In this document: positions 1 through 9,084 of the stretch, piece by piece
Layout of the letters: every line of letters starts with the position of its first letter
Position numbering within the stretch: position 1 is the first letter of the stretch
Assembly: GCA_964518835.1 (NCBI GenBank)
Contig: CAZFKU010000002.1
Coordinates: 1-64,000, forward strand
Source of the DNA: AB-629-J13 sp964518835
GTDB lineage: Bacteria > Fidelibacterota > Marinisomatia > Marinisomatales > AB-629-J13
Reading direction: 5' to 3'
Length of the DNA: 64,000 nt
Notes under the pieces: generated by a model
What the model saw: the letters and a program-made list of their open reading frames with translations, nothing else
The model's database searches: none
What the model was told of the DNA's origin: nothing
Made by a program: the position numbers and the translations under genes

Positions 1-1098
1 AAAATTCAAGCAATACATTGGAAGCGGGCTGGAATTAGAAATTTAATTTTTGTATTTCCTGTCATAATCAACCTGTCTTTTTCACAGGTAATTGACACAT
101 TCTCTGATGGTGATTTTTCCAACAGTCCTGCCTGGGGTGGAAATACAAGTGACTATCAGATTGTGACAACCAGTTCCTGCGGCGCCGGAGCAACCAATTC
201 TTATACCCTGCGTCTTGATGTGGCTTCCGGTAGTGGCACAAAATATCTTTCTACACAGCGAACGGCTTCATGGGGAAGTTCCCAATCCTGGGGATTCTGG
301 ATGGGGCGGAGGAGTTCCTCAGCAGCCACCAGTTCAAACATAAGTTACATGTGGCTGTATGCCAGTGAATCAGATGTGACATCCTCCACGGTAGACGGAT
401 ATAGAATCAGTTTCGGCGACAACAGCGGTAATGACGAAATTGTCCTTGAAAGAATTGATGATGGATCTTCTACTGCCATTGTTACGTCATCCGGAGCTGT
501 ATCCAACGGTCTTGCTGATATCGGTTTCCTGGTGAGGGTAACACGAAGTACCGGTTCCTCCTGGACCTTGTACACATCCACTCTTCCCACTTCCAACGGC
601 TCAGGAGATGTAGCATCCGCTGTGCCCAGTTCCTCAAACGCCGCTACCAATCAGGGCAGCGCTACGGATAATACCTACACTGCTTTTTCCAATGGGTATT
701 TTGGTTTTGCTGCCAAACATTCCAGCGGTTCCGCTGCCAGAACCGGCGCGGAATTTGACCAGCTCTATTTCGACACCAGCAGTGATGCTTCCCTGCCTGT
801 TGAATTGTCTTCTTTCACTGCTCATCAGGAAAAAAATGATGTAGTATTAAAATGGATCACCGAATCTGAAATTGAGAATCTGGGTTTCATTCTTGAGAAA
901 CAGATAAATAGTTTAACCCAGTGGAATGAGATCGCCAGCTACATTACTCATCCGGAATTACAAGGTCAGGGCAGTGTCACTCATAGGACAGAATATACAT
1001 TTGTTGATAAAGATGTTGTGATGGGGAAACACTACGAATACCGATTGAGTGATGTGGATTATTACGGAACAAAAACGTCTCATCCTGTCCGCTCTGTT
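1..1098 (+). CDS. Secreted FCB-type protein, fragment (both ends missing)
   Basis: The frame is open from base 1 and runs into the N gap, so both ends are missing. Codons 8-29 read as a signal peptide (WKR, a hydrophobic stretch, then LSFSQ), so the true start lies at or just before the window edge; the GTG at 163 is internal. After the signal comes a Ser/Thr/Gly-rich beta domain beginning VIDTFSDGDF, probably a concanavalin/laminin-G-like fold (inference). From about base 793 the LPVELSSFTA segment opens a fibronectin-like module with WITESEIENLGF and YEYRLSDVDYYG. In FCB secreted proteins this module usually precedes a C-terminal sorting domain, which would fall in the gap. Ligand and function are unknown. 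Confidence 0.75.
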
Positions 1099-1198
1099 NN
1101 NNNNNNNNNNNNNNNNNNNNNNNNNNNNNNNNNNNNNNNNNNNNNNNNNNNNNNNNNNNNNNNNNNNNNNNNNNNNNNNNNNNNNNNNNNNNNNNNNN
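1099..1198. other. Assembly gap of 100 Ns
   Basis: Exactly 100 undetermined bases, the usual placeholder for a scaffold gap of unknown length. It removes the 3' ends of two convergent genes, the secreted protein on the left and the rhomboid on the right. Their adjacency therefore rests on scaffolding, not on read-through sequence. Confidence 0.98.
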
Positions 1199-1803
1199 TT
1201 GAACCTCAAGTAGAAAAAACCGATGACCATACCGGATAAATGCGTCAAATGACTGATATTGGAATGACTTCCCAAAGATGAGAAAAAAGCAACGGCTCCT
1301 AAAATGATGACAAACCATTTTACTCTTACGGGAAACAAAAAATAAATGTAAACAATCCGGTTTGGGAACATAAGACCGTAGGCAGTCAGAATGCCGTAAA
1401 CAGCGCCGCTGGCACCTATTAAATATGCAGGATCTGAGGAAAAAGACTGGAAAACCAGCCATATCAGCCCGGAGCCAACCCCGGTAATAAGATAATATTT
1501 GATGAATACCTGCCTACCCCAAATGTTTTCCAGTTCTGAACCAAATAGATAGAGGACAAGCATATTGATTGCCACATGCCAAAAATCTCCATGGACAAAC
1601 ATATAGGTTAACGGTTGCCAGATCAGGGGCCAGATAGTTTCGGGGGACAGTCCAAAAATTTCAACCAAGTTTACCTCTCCATAAGAAATGGTTTTGAATA
1701 CATACAGCAACAGGTTTAATCCGATGAGTACTTTGATTGCATCGGTAAAATAGCGGGGTCTCCAAGAAAACTGACCCCGGTCAGATTGGAATTGATATTT
1801 CAT
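1199..1803 (-). CDS. Rhomboid family intramembrane serine protease, 3' end in gap
   Basis: A polytopic membrane protein with rhomboid hallmarks: H71, H76 and N80 in the second membrane helix, the serine motif GASGAVYG with nucleophile S132, and H188 in HLSGMVIGFF as the catalytic partner. These predict a Ser-His dyad that cuts membrane helices. About 201 residues are visible before the N gap, and only the tail after the last helix is missing. The start codon overlaps the stop of the upstream minus-strand gene by 4 bases (ATGA), so the two are probably co-translated. Its substrate is unknown. A second rhomboid lies at 59263-59910. Confidence 0.88.
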
Positions 1804-2657
1804 TGATTGTGATAGGTTAACTTACGAAACCTGTAATAGTTGCACAGATTCATAAATGGAGAGGGGACACTGGGCGGAGCCTCCCTGACCAGAAGCTGGG
1901 GCAGAGAAAATAATGTAGTTTTTAATCCTTTTATACCGGAACATACCGTAGCAGCACTGATGAAGAAGTCCCTGGGAAAAATCCCCCTTATTTTTTTAAA
2001 GCCGTATTTTCTGAGTCCGTCCCGTATAATTGTTGTACAGCTGCGGGTAAAGAAATTGAAGTCCCTGTACAGTTCAGAATTTTTTGGATGAGGTTCCGAG
2101 TTATGGATTACCTTGAGTTCTTCATGAAAAATGCTGGACAGGGATGCTTTGTCTATTCCCTCGATACGTAACACGTGAATCGTTCTCATGAAATTCCTGC
2201 CGAATTTATCGTAATAATTCCTGCCGTTTTCATTTAGAGCAAATTTCCCCGTTGTGGGGGAAGGGGCAAACTCTCCCAGGGCAGGACGATAAAAATATTC
2301 TTCCGGTGTCAATATCTCATTCTCGTTCATTAAATGTGAAAAATTAAATATATTTCCACCAATATTGATAGCATTGTGACCAAAAGTAGATGCTCTGTAT
2401 TTTACCAGTCTTTCATTATAGTATAATTCCAAAAAAGGGAGGCTATCTATTTCTTTCACCGGACAAAGAATATAGATGTGTTTTCCGCTGTCATATTCCT
2501 TTTGTGATAATCGCCGTGCTTGGACATTGACATCTTTCCAGTGGGTAACATATCCTTCCCAGATGTGTTCATCTTTTAATTGAACTTCACCGTTAAGTCC
2601 TTTCAAAAACACTGCTTCGTTTTCCACAGTTAAAACTCCGGTTACAATTTCTTCCAT
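1800..2657 (-). CDS. DUF4105/Lnb-like protein with extra N-terminal domain
   Basis: A 285-residue protein with no signal peptide or clear membrane helix. The middle holds FGHNAINIGGNIFNFS and, about 110 residues later, FFTRSCTTIIRDGL. This His-then-Cys pairing resembles the DUF4105 (Lnb N-terminal, papain-like) family, whose usual motifs are GH and NCTTRxRD; here Ser replaces the Asn before Cys. Residues 1-65 form a separate, probably beta-rich segment not typical of that family. It sits between recO and the rhomboid and overlaps the latter by 4 bases. The domain match is from motif memory, the reaction is unknown, and other permuted NlpC/P60-like families are possible. Confidence 0.55.
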   Translation of the reverse strand: MEEIVTGVLTVENEAVFLKGLNGEVQLKDEHIWEGYVTHWKDVNVQARRLSQKEYDSGKHIYILCPVKEIDSLPFLELYYNERLVKYRASTFGHNAINIGGNIFNFSHLMNENEILTPEEYFYRPALGEFAPSPTTGKFALNENGRNYYDKFGRNFMRTIHVLRIEGIDKASLSSIFHEELKVIHNSEPHPKNSELYRDFNFFTRSCTTIIRDGLRKYGFKKIRGIFPRDFFISAATVCSGIKGLKTTLFSLPQLLVREAPPSVPSPFMNLCNYYRFRKLTYHNQ

Positions 2658-2659
2658 GT

Positions 2660-3346
2660 TTATGAATTCAGTTTTTTCATGAATTCAAAAGTGTGAATCG
2701 GACCGGAATATTCAAAGTAATGCCGCATATATGCTGTCAGGAATGCTCCCACGATTTTACGGTCTGCTGCTGTAATCGAAAAGTCAGGCATTGATTCCAA
2801 TGAATGAGCTTGCAGTGTTTCTAAAATATTTTTGCTATTGGGAGATCCATCGGGATCTATAATTTTAAATTCTGAATTTTGATCACCGGTTAAATCCGGT
2901 TTAAATCCTGAAAGGGTGAGCAGTTTCATTTCATAATACCAGAACAGAATGTTTAGTTGCTCGTCCCGGGAATCCATTTTGTGAAGGACGGACACCAATT
3001 CGTCAAACAGTTCAGGATGGGGGTCAAGACTCGTTGTAGCCTTATCTGTGATTTCCATTAATGCAAGTCCGTAGGACATGTGTTTAAGATTATTTTGGTA
3101 TCTTGACCAGATACGCTGAAAGGATACTTTTGACGCTGTCTGAATATCTCTTTTAGGTCTAAAGTGATACACTAAATCCAAATAATTAATAGGTTGAAAA
3201 AAGGATGTATAATGAGGTTTTTTCCTTTTGGCTCCTCGAATGATAATACTTACTTTTCCCTCGTCCCGGGTAAGACACCGTGCAATCATGCTTGTATCTC
3301 CAAATGGAAACCTTTTCAGCACCACCGCTTCAGTGTGCACAATCAT
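2660..3346 (-). CDS. recO: DNA repair protein RecO
   Basis: A 228-residue RecO, which loads RecA onto SSB-coated single strands in the RecFOR recombination pathway. The N-terminal OB fold is recognisable: an EAVVLKRFPFGDTSMIARCLT segment, then GKVSIIIRGAKRKK and FQPINYLDL. The C-terminal helical part (about residues 85-228) follows. The zinc-finger cysteines found in many RecO proteins are absent; the only Cys is in the N-terminal OB fold. Length is normal for the family. It lies 6 bases after proS and 2 bases before the next gene, so it is probably in one transcript with proS. Confidence 0.9.
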   Translation of the reverse strand: MIVHTEAVVLKRFPFGDTSMIARCLTRDEGKVSIIIRGAKRKKPHYTSFFQPINYLDLVYHFRPKRDIQTASKVSFQRIWSRYQNNLKHMSYGLALMEITDKATTSLDPHPELFDELVSVLHKMDSRDEQLNILFWYYEMKLLTLSGFKPDLTGDQNSEFKIIDPDGSPNSKNILETLQAHSLESMPDFSITAADRKIVGAFLTAYMRHYFEYSGPIHTFEFMKKLNS

Positions 3347-3352
3347 TATTGT

Positions 3353-4819
3353 TTAATATGCTTTAGCGAATATCACTTCATGTTTTGCCGGCTTCCCGCT
3401 GTAAACACAAGTTTTCCCGGACACATCCCCGTCAGCAAGAATACATCGAATGGTCGCTTTCGTTTCTTCTTTGATTATAGTTTCGGTGTCATTTTCTCCA
3501 TCCCATCCACAGCGGATGAACCCGCCATTATTTTTAATAACGGATTTAAATTCATCAAAAGAGCTCACTGTGCATGTATGTTCTTCTCTGAATGTAAGCG
3601 CTTGTTGGAAGAGATTGTCCTGAATTTCATGCAAAAGGGTATCCACAGCGGTTCCAATAGAATCTTTCGACACAGCGGTTTTATCGCCTGTATCCCTCCT
3701 GACAAGCATCACCTGATTTCCTTCCACATCACGGGGACCTACTTCCAGTCGCAATGGAACCCCTTTCATTTCCCATTCATTAAATTTGAATCCCGGGGAA
3801 TTGGGACTCCAATCCTGATGGAATCGAATTTTCTTCTCTTTGAATTCATTTAAAAAGGGCTCAATAAATTGACGGATATTCTGTTCATCCTCTTCGGTTC
3901 TTGCAATGGGAATAATGACGACCTGAATCGGGGCGATTTTGGGAGGAAGACGGAGACCTTTATCATCTCCGTGGGTCATGATGACAGCGCCCACAAGGCG
4001 GGTGCTCACTCCCCAGCTGGTGGCGTAAACTAATTCCTCTTTGTTGTCCTCTGTTTGAAACGTAACACCAAAAGCCCTGGCAAAATTCTGACCGAGATTA
4101 TGAGATGTTCCTGCCTGAAGGGCACGTTTATCTCCCATCATTGCTTCAATGCAGTAGGTTCGTTCTGCGCCGGCAAATTTCTCCGCATCAGATTTCAATC
4201 CAGTGAGAACCGGAATGGCAAGATGTTCTTCAGCCAGTTTTTTGTAAATATTCAGGATTAACAGAGCTTCAGTTTCTGCTTCTTCTTCTGTGGCATGTGC
4301 CGTATGGCCCTCCTGCCAGAGGAATTCAGTTGTCCGGAGAAACAATCTCGTCCGCATTTCCCAGCGAACAACGTTTGCCCATTGGTTGATAAGCAAAGGC
4401 AGGTCCCGATAAGACTGGATCCATTTTTTATACATGAACCAAATAACAGTCTCAGATGTGGGGCGGACAATCACTTCCTCTTCAAGTTTGGATTCCGGAT
4501 CTACGATGAGTCCATCCTCCCCCGCCTTTAACCGGGAATGGGTAACTACAGCACATTCCTTGGCAAATCCTTCTACATGGTCTGCTTCCTGAGCTAAAAA
4601 AGATTTGGGAATGAACAGAGGGAAATAAGCGTTGACATGTCCGCTGTCTTTAATCATTTTGTCAAGAGCATCCCGTAAATGTTCCCACAGAGAAAATCCA
4701 TATGGTTTGATGACCATTGTTCCTTTTACGGGGCCATAATCTGCCAGTCCTGCACGGGCGATGACATCCGTGTACCAGCCGGAGAAATTTTGACTTTTAG
4801 GAGTAACTTTTTTAGACAT
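3353..4819 (-). CDS. proS: Prolyl-tRNA synthetase, archaeal/eukaryotic-like short type
   Basis: Charges tRNA-Pro with proline in the cytoplasm. At 488 residues it is the short type (ProS type 3) without the editing insertion of E. coli ProS. Class II signatures are visible: VRPTSETVIWFMY at about 118-130, motif 2 starting RWEMRTRLFLRTTEF at about 152-166, and GTSHNLGQNFARAF in the middle. The C-terminal part (about 300-488) holds the anticodon-binding domain and a Cys-containing extension ending in a Tyr-terminated tail, as in the type. Transcribed from a promoter at 4860-4891 and followed closely by recO. The short type is common in FCB bacteria. Confidence 0.95.
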   Translation of the reverse strand: MSKKVTPKSQNFSGWYTDVIARAGLADYGPVKGTMVIKPYGFSLWEHLRDALDKMIKDSGHVNAYFPLFIPKSFLAQEADHVEGFAKECAVVTHSRLKAGEDGLIVDPESKLEEEVIVRPTSETVIWFMYKKWIQSYRDLPLLINQWANVVRWEMRTRLFLRTTEFLWQEGHTAHATEEEAETEALLILNIYKKLAEEHLAIPVLTGLKSDAEKFAGAERTYCIEAMMGDKRALQAGTSHNLGQNFARAFGVTFQTEDNKEELVYATSWGVSTRLVGAVIMTHGDDKGLRLPPKIAPIQVVIIPIARTEEDEQNIRQFIEPFLNEFKEKKIRFHQDWSPNSPGFKFNEWEMKGVPLRLEVGPRDVEGNQVMLVRRDTGDKTAVSKDSIGTAVDTLLHEIQDNLFQQALTFREEHTCTVSSFDEFKSVIKNNGGFIRCGWDGENDTETIIKEETKATIRCILADGDVSGKTCVYSGKPAKHEVIFAKAY

Positions 4820-4859
4820 TAATTTTTCTATGAATAAAAATGAATATAAATAATGGGTG

Positions 4860-4891
4860 AGAAATTACCGGCTATGATTCAGGTTGACAAA
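4860..4891 (-). promoter_or_regulatory. Candidate Bacteroidota-type promoter of proS
   Basis: Read on the minus strand: TTTG, 20 bases, then TAATTTCT, close to the TTTG-N19-21-TAnnTTTG consensus of Bacteroidota primary sigma factors. The box ends 40 bases before the proS start codon. Six of eight positions match in the -7 box. Confidence 0.45.
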
Positions 4892-4940
4892 TGAAAAGGT
4901 CATCGGAAATAACAGATGACATGAAAGTTAAGACCGTTTT

Positions 4941-5297
4941 TTATTCCTCAGGTTTTTTTTCAATTACTTTAAACATTTTTTCTCCCGGCATTACCATCCC
5001 GTATTTTTCCCGTGCCAGTCTCATCAAATAATCATCATTATATTTTAAATTGTTTTTTTCATCTTCTAAATCCTGCAGTTCAAGACGTAATTCAGCAATG
5101 AGTTTCTGGGTCCTTTCCCGTTCTGAATTTATTTTAACCAATTGATAAATTCCGTGATCTCCGAAGAAGAAAATAATGACCAGTGTAATTCCGACCAGTA
5201 AAGCGACACCTCGTAAGATTCGTTTTTTTGTCTCTGCAGTTTTCTGCCGATAGCGCAGTGTTACAGGAGTTTTCTTAGATTTATTGATCCGTCTCAT
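4941..5297 (-). CDS. Septum formation initiator, FtsB/DivIC-like
   Basis: A 118-residue single-pass membrane protein: a basic N-terminus (RRINKSKK to about residue 28), one membrane helix (VALLVGITLVIIFFFG, about 31-46), a heptad-rich coiled coil (about 55-85), and an AREKYGMVMPGEKMF end. That last motif is the FtsB/DivIC signature. These proteins link FtsL and FtsQ in the divisome. The stop of eno overlaps the start of this gene by 4 bases, and eno-ftsB adjacency is widespread in bacteria, which supports the call. Confidence 0.85.
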   Translation of the reverse strand: MRRINKSKKTPVTLRYRQKTAETKKRILRGVALLVGITLVIIFFFGDHGIYQLVKINSERERTQKLIAELRLELQDLEDEKNNLKYNDDYLMRLAREKYGMVMPGEKMFKVIEKKPEE

Positions 5298-6577
5298 GAT
5301 TTCCCCAGGATGGATTTATCAGGATAAACTGCCTTGGTTCCTAATTCTTCTTCGATTCTCAATAATTGATTGTATTTGCACAATCTGTCTGTCCTTGAGG
5401 CAGAACCGGTTTTAATTTGCCCCATTCCCATGGCAACGGCAAAATCAGCAATGAACGAATCCTCAGTTTCTCCGGAACGGTGGGATATAATCACAGCAAA
5501 ATTATTTTTTCTTGCCAACTCAACTGCCTGAATAGTTTCAGTGACTGTACCAATCTGGTTTAATTTAATTAATATAGCATTCATTGACTTTTCATCCACA
5601 GCTCTCTGGAGACGATTTAAATTTGTCACCGTTAAGTCATCCCCGACAATTTGTATGGTGTTTCCTAATGTTTTATTTAGGTGGTTCCAACCGTCCCAGT
5701 CATTTTCATCCAGCCCGTCCTCAATAGAAACAATGGGATATTTTTTCACCAGTGTTTGCCAATAGTTTACCATTTCCTCTGATGATAAGGAAAGCTTTTC
5801 TGAATCCAGCTGGTATCTACCGTCTTCATAAAATTCACTTGACGCCGCATCAATAGCAAGGAATATGTCTCGTCCCGCTTCATAACCTGCCTTTTCAATC
5901 GCCTGAAGAATTATTTCGATCGCCTCTTCATTGGATTTTAGGTTCGGAGCGAACCCCCCTTCATCTCCTACTGCAGTGTTCATCCCTTTCGATTTCAGAA
6001 CATTTTTTAAATGGTGAAATATTTCCGTACCCATTCTCAATCCTTCACTGAATGAATCCGCACCTAGAGGATAAACCATGAATTCTTGAATATCCACATT
6101 ATTGTCTGCGTGACTGCCTCCATTTAAAATATTCATCATTGGTGCGGGTAATAATGAATTACCAGATTTTATATATTTCCACAGAGGTTTTGTCTTGTGA
6201 TTTGCCGCTGCCCGGCACACTGCCATTGACACACCCAAAATTGCATTTGCACCTAGGATGTTTTTGTTTGCTGTCCCGTCTGTTTCAATTAGTTTTTTAT
6301 CAATGTATTCCTGTTCAAGGGCATTTTTACCCATCACCGATTTTTGTAACACACCATTCACATTTTGAATAGCGTTGAGAACACCCTTTCCCAAAAACCT
6401 CTGGGAGTTCCCGTCCCTCAGCTCTACTGCTTCATGTTCACCGGTTGAAGCTCCGGATGGGACTGCCGACCTGCCATGGGAACCATCTGCTAATATTACA
6501 TCCACCTCAACTGTAGGGTTTCCCCGGGAATCCAGAATTTCTCTTCCCGATATTTTAATTATGGCTGAATCAGACAC
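5294..6577 (-). CDS. eno: Enolase (phosphopyruvate hydratase)
   Basis: Glycolytic enzyme interconverting 2-phosphoglycerate and phosphoenolpyruvate. It is 427 residues, full length. Visible are the N-terminal SREILDSRGNPTVE-type segment (about 10-24), the flexible loop SGASTGEHEA at 41-50, the catalytic GDEGGFAPN with acid E206, the Mg ligand region SIEDGLDENDW, the ILIKLNQIGT lysine strand, and the SHRSGETED loop near residue 369. The start is GTG (minus strand at 6575-6577); no ATG lies in frame just upstream. A promoter at 6600-6630 leaves a leader of roughly 15-20 bases. It is followed by an FtsB-like gene with a 4-base overlap. Confidence 0.97.
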   Translation of the reverse strand: MSDSAIIKISGREILDSRGNPTVEVDVILADGSHGRSAVPSGASTGEHEAVELRDGNSQRFLGKGVLNAIQNVNGVLQKSVMGKNALEQEYIDKKLIETDGTANKNILGANAILGVSMAVCRAAANHKTKPLWKYIKSGNSLLPAPMMNILNGGSHADNNVDIQEFMVYPLGADSFSEGLRMGTEIFHHLKNVLKSKGMNTAVGDEGGFAPNLKSNEEAIEIILQAIEKAGYEAGRDIFLAIDAASSEFYEDGRYQLDSEKLSLSSEEMVNYWQTLVKKYPIVSIEDGLDENDWDGWNHLNKTLGNTIQIVGDDLTVTNLNRLQRAVDEKSMNAILIKLNQIGTVTETIQAVELARKNNFAVIISHRSGETEDSFIADFAVAMGMGQIKTGSASRTDRLCKYNQLLRIEEELGTKAVYPDKSILGKS

Positions 6578-6599
6578 TTTCGTTTCACATGATTTTATT

Positions 6600-6630
6600 C
6601 AAATTAAAACGAGGAACAACACCAGACAAT
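6600..6630 (-). promoter_or_regulatory. Candidate Bacteroidota-type promoter of eno
   Basis: Minus strand: ATTG, 19 bases, TTAATTTG. The spacing and seven of eight bases of the -7 box fit TTTG-N19-21-TAnnTTTG. The box ends 22 bases before the GTG start of eno. It is divergent from the candidate promoter at 6647-6678. Confidence 0.55.
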
Positions 6631-6646
6631 ACTCATTGTAAACTTA

Positions 6647-6678
6647 ATTGTACGGAAAAACCACAACCCTTAATTTTC
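6647..6678 (+). promoter_or_regulatory. Candidate promoter of the surface-glycan block
   Basis: Plus strand: ATTG (6647-6650), 20 bases, TAATTTTC (6671-6678), seven of eight bases of TAnnTTTG. Only 7 bases separate the box from the ATG at 6686, so transcription would begin at or within a few bases of the start codon. Confidence 0.45.
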
Positions 6679-6685
6679 TGACAGC

Positions 6686-7660
6686 ATGAAAAGCAAAATA
6701 GATGTTTATAGGTTTAAAGAAACCAATTCTGGTGATTGGGATGAGTTTGTAAATAATGCATTCAATGGAACGATGTTTCATACCCGAAGGTTTCTCAGCT
6801 ATCACCCGCAGGAACGTTTTCAGGACCACAGTCTGTATTTTGAAAAAAAAGGGAAACAATTTGCGGTGTTTCCTTCAGCGATTGTCCATACAAAAAATGG
6901 AGCTCTGCTTCACTCCCATCCCGGTACAACTGTCAGCGGGTTTGTTACAAGAACGTCTCCGTCATTAAAAGAATCATTTGATTTGGTCACTTCATTGGTG
7001 GAGTATACTAGGGATGAAAACTTTTCAGGAATCAGGATCACACTACCTCCCGATTGTTACACCAGAAATCCATCAAATTATTTGGAATTTGCACTTATGA
7101 AAAACGGATTTACCTATGAAAAAAGGGAAGTCTCCAGTGTGTTGTTATTACCAGGCACAAGTGAAGACATAATGAAAGGTTTTAAACCATCACACCGTCA
7201 AGCTGTTCGAAAAGCTGAGAAAGAAGGTGTGCGAATTGAGCTGTCATCCGACTTTGAAACATTTTATTCGATTTTAAAAAATAATTTATCCAAACGGCAC
7301 AATGTTTTTCCTACTCACAGTCTTAAAGAATTAGAATTATTGCAAACGCTTTTCCCGGACAGGATTATTTTGCACGGTGCATTTATTAGAGGTAAAATGA
7401 TAGCAGGAGTCGTAAGTTTCATTTTAAATAAACGGACACAGTTGGCATTTTACATTTCACACGATGAGAATTTTCAGGAGAAACGAGCCTTAAATCTATT
7501 GTTTTATACAATTTTTAGGGAGGCGGTTCAGAATGGGAAAAAGGTTTTTGATTTTGGTATATTTACGATAAATGAAGAAGCTAATTTTGGATTAGCCCGA
7601 TTCAAAGAAAATTTTGGGGCGAGGGGTGTATTTCGAAATACAGTTGAGCTGACCTATTAA
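6686..7660 (+). CDS. FemAB/GNAT-fold acyl- or aminoacyltransferase
   Basis: A 324-residue protein of the FemAB-like (BioF2-like, double GNAT) superfamily. Recognisable features are the N-terminal WDEFVNNAFNGTMFHT segment, the central GFKPSHRQAVRKAEKEGV motif at about 167-184, typical for FemAB proteins, and the C-terminal AFYISHD and FDFGIFTIN elements. Family members transfer amino-acid or acyl groups to cell-wall or surface-glycan precursors. Here it opens a run with a flippase and glycosyltransferases, so a role in decorating a surface glycan is likely (inference). It is cytoplasmic, with no membrane segment. The actual donor and acceptor cannot be told from sequence. Confidence 0.75.
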   Translation: MKSKIDVYRFKETNSGDWDEFVNNAFNGTMFHTRRFLSYHPQERFQDHSLYFEKKGKQFAVFPSAIVHTKNGALLHSHPGTTVSGFVTRTSPSLKESFDLVTSLVEYTRDENFSGIRITLPPDCYTRNPSNYLEFALMKNGFTYEKREVSSVLLLPGTSEDIMKGFKPSHRQAVRKAEKEGVRIELSSDFETFYSILKNNLSKRHNVFPTHSLKELELLQTLFPDRIILHGAFIRGKMIAGVVSFILNKRTQLAFYISHDENFQEKRALNLLFYTIFREAVQNGKKVFDFGIFTINEEANFGLARFKENFGARGVFRNTVELTY

Positions 7661-7671
7661 CCTTTAGATAC

Positions 7672-9084
7672 TTGACTTCCTTTCCAAAACAAACCCTGAT
7701 CTATGGAACAGGGCATATTTTAGTCCGTGTTGTAACATTCCTGTTACTACCATTATATACAAATATTTTCAGCCCTGGTGAATACGGTATAATCTCCCTT
7801 GCCTATGTGTTCATGAGCCTTGGAAGGATATTTTATCATTTTGGATTTGATTCAGCATTGATGAAATTTCATGTCAGCGAGTCGAAAGAAAATACAACTA
7901 AATCCTTCACAACAATTTATTTCGCTCAATTTATTTCTTCACTAATTATTACCACTTGTATTATCGTCTTTAAAACTCCTCTCAGTTTTATCCTGTTTCA
8001 AGATGCGTTTCCGGAAATAATTTCGATGATCGCACTCATACTATTTTGTGATACACTATGGAGCCTGACTCAAATTTTGCTCAGGGCAGAAAGTCGTCCC
8101 GTTTCATTCATCATTATTAATTTGATCAATGTGATTACCACAATGGGGATGAACATATATTTCATTATTGGATTGAAGAAAGGAATGATGGGTGTTTTTT
8201 ACGGAAATCTGACTGCGTCAGCACTCATATTATTTTTATCATTGTTTATTGTAATTCCAAAAATAAACATTAGTGATTTCAGCTCCCGCCTTTTGAAAAA
8301 AACTATAAAATTTGCTCTACCATTTCTCCCGGCGGGTCTTTTTACCATTATAATGGAAGTGTCGGATAGGTATCTGCTTTTATGGCTCATGGGAACTGAA
8401 GCGGTGGGAATTTATTCTGCAGGATACAGATTGGGGATTTTCATTTCCCTTTTAGTCCTCAGTTTTAATATGGGATGGACACCTTATTTCCTCAATTTAA
8501 ATCAATCGAAAAATGCTCCTCGGAAATACGCTCAAATCTTTTCGATATTTAACGGAATAATTTGTTTTTTCATGGTTTTTATTACACTTTGGATAAATAA
8601 AATTGTAAGAATAAAGATCGGAAACGTAACATTTTTTGGGGAAGAATTTTGGCAATCTACAGAAATTATTCCGGTGATTATGCTGGGGTATTTTTTTTCA
8701 GGATTATATGTACTTCAACTTCCGGGTATTTATGCTACAGATAAAACCCGACTGATTCCATTGTTTCGGGGAATTGGTGCAGTTTCAAACATAGTATTGA
8801 ATTTAATCCTTATACCCAGATTTGGTGTTATGGGAGCAGCCTGGGCAACAGCTGTTTCTTTTGGCATTATTGCATTAACTATTTTTTTATTTAATTATTC
8901 TCAATATCCAATTCCGTTTACATTTCAATCGATTATTATTCCTCTAGGTTATTTTGGTCTTGCCTGTATTGTTCCCGGAGGGCTCTGGAATCAAATAATA
9001 TTAACCGTGGGATTTATTCCTGTTTGGTATGGGTTTGCTCTCAGGAAATCGGAAAGAGAATTGATAAAAACCAAATTATTTTGA
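7672..9084 (+). CDS. Polysaccharide/oligosaccharide flippase (Wzx/MOP family)
   Basis: A 470-residue polytopic membrane protein with about 12-14 predicted helices. The start region TLIYGTGHILVRVVTFLLLP followed by PLYTNIFSPGEYG is characteristic of MOP-superfamily flippases (RfbX/MviN-like), as is the central SDRYLLLWLMGTEAVGIYSAGY. It would flip a lipid-linked glycan across the inner membrane. The start is TTG at 7672, 11 bases after the previous stop. It is followed by three glycosyltransferases with 4-base overlaps, so the whole block is one operon. Base use here is noticeably AT-rich. Confidence 0.88.
   Translation: MTSFPKQTLIYGTGHILVRVVTFLLLPLYTNIFSPGEYGIISLAYVFMSLGRIFYHFGFDSALMKFHVSESKENTTKSFTTIYFAQFISSLIITTCIIVFKTPLSFILFQDAFPEIISMIALILFCDTLWSLTQILLRAESRPVSFIIINLINVITTMGMNIYFIIGLKKGMMGVFYGNLTASALILFLSLFIVIPKINISDFSSRLLKKTIKFALPFLPAGLFTIIMEVSDRYLLLWLMGTEAVGIYSAGYRLGIFISLLVLSFNMGWTPYFLNLNQSKNAPRKYAQIFSIFNGIICFFMVFITLWINKIVRIKIGNVTFFGEEFWQSTEIIPVIMLGYFFSGLYVLQLPGIYATDKTRLIPLFRGIGAVSNIVLNLILIPRFGVMGAAWATAVSFGIIALTIFLFNYSQYPIPFTFQSIIIPLGYFGLACIVPGGLWNQIILTVGFIPVWYGFALRKSERELIKTKLF

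Noticed and set aside
1199..1239. Plus-strand continuation of the secreted protein after the gap
   Set aside because: Any frame across 100 Ns is meaningless, and these bases encode the rhomboid on the minus strand.
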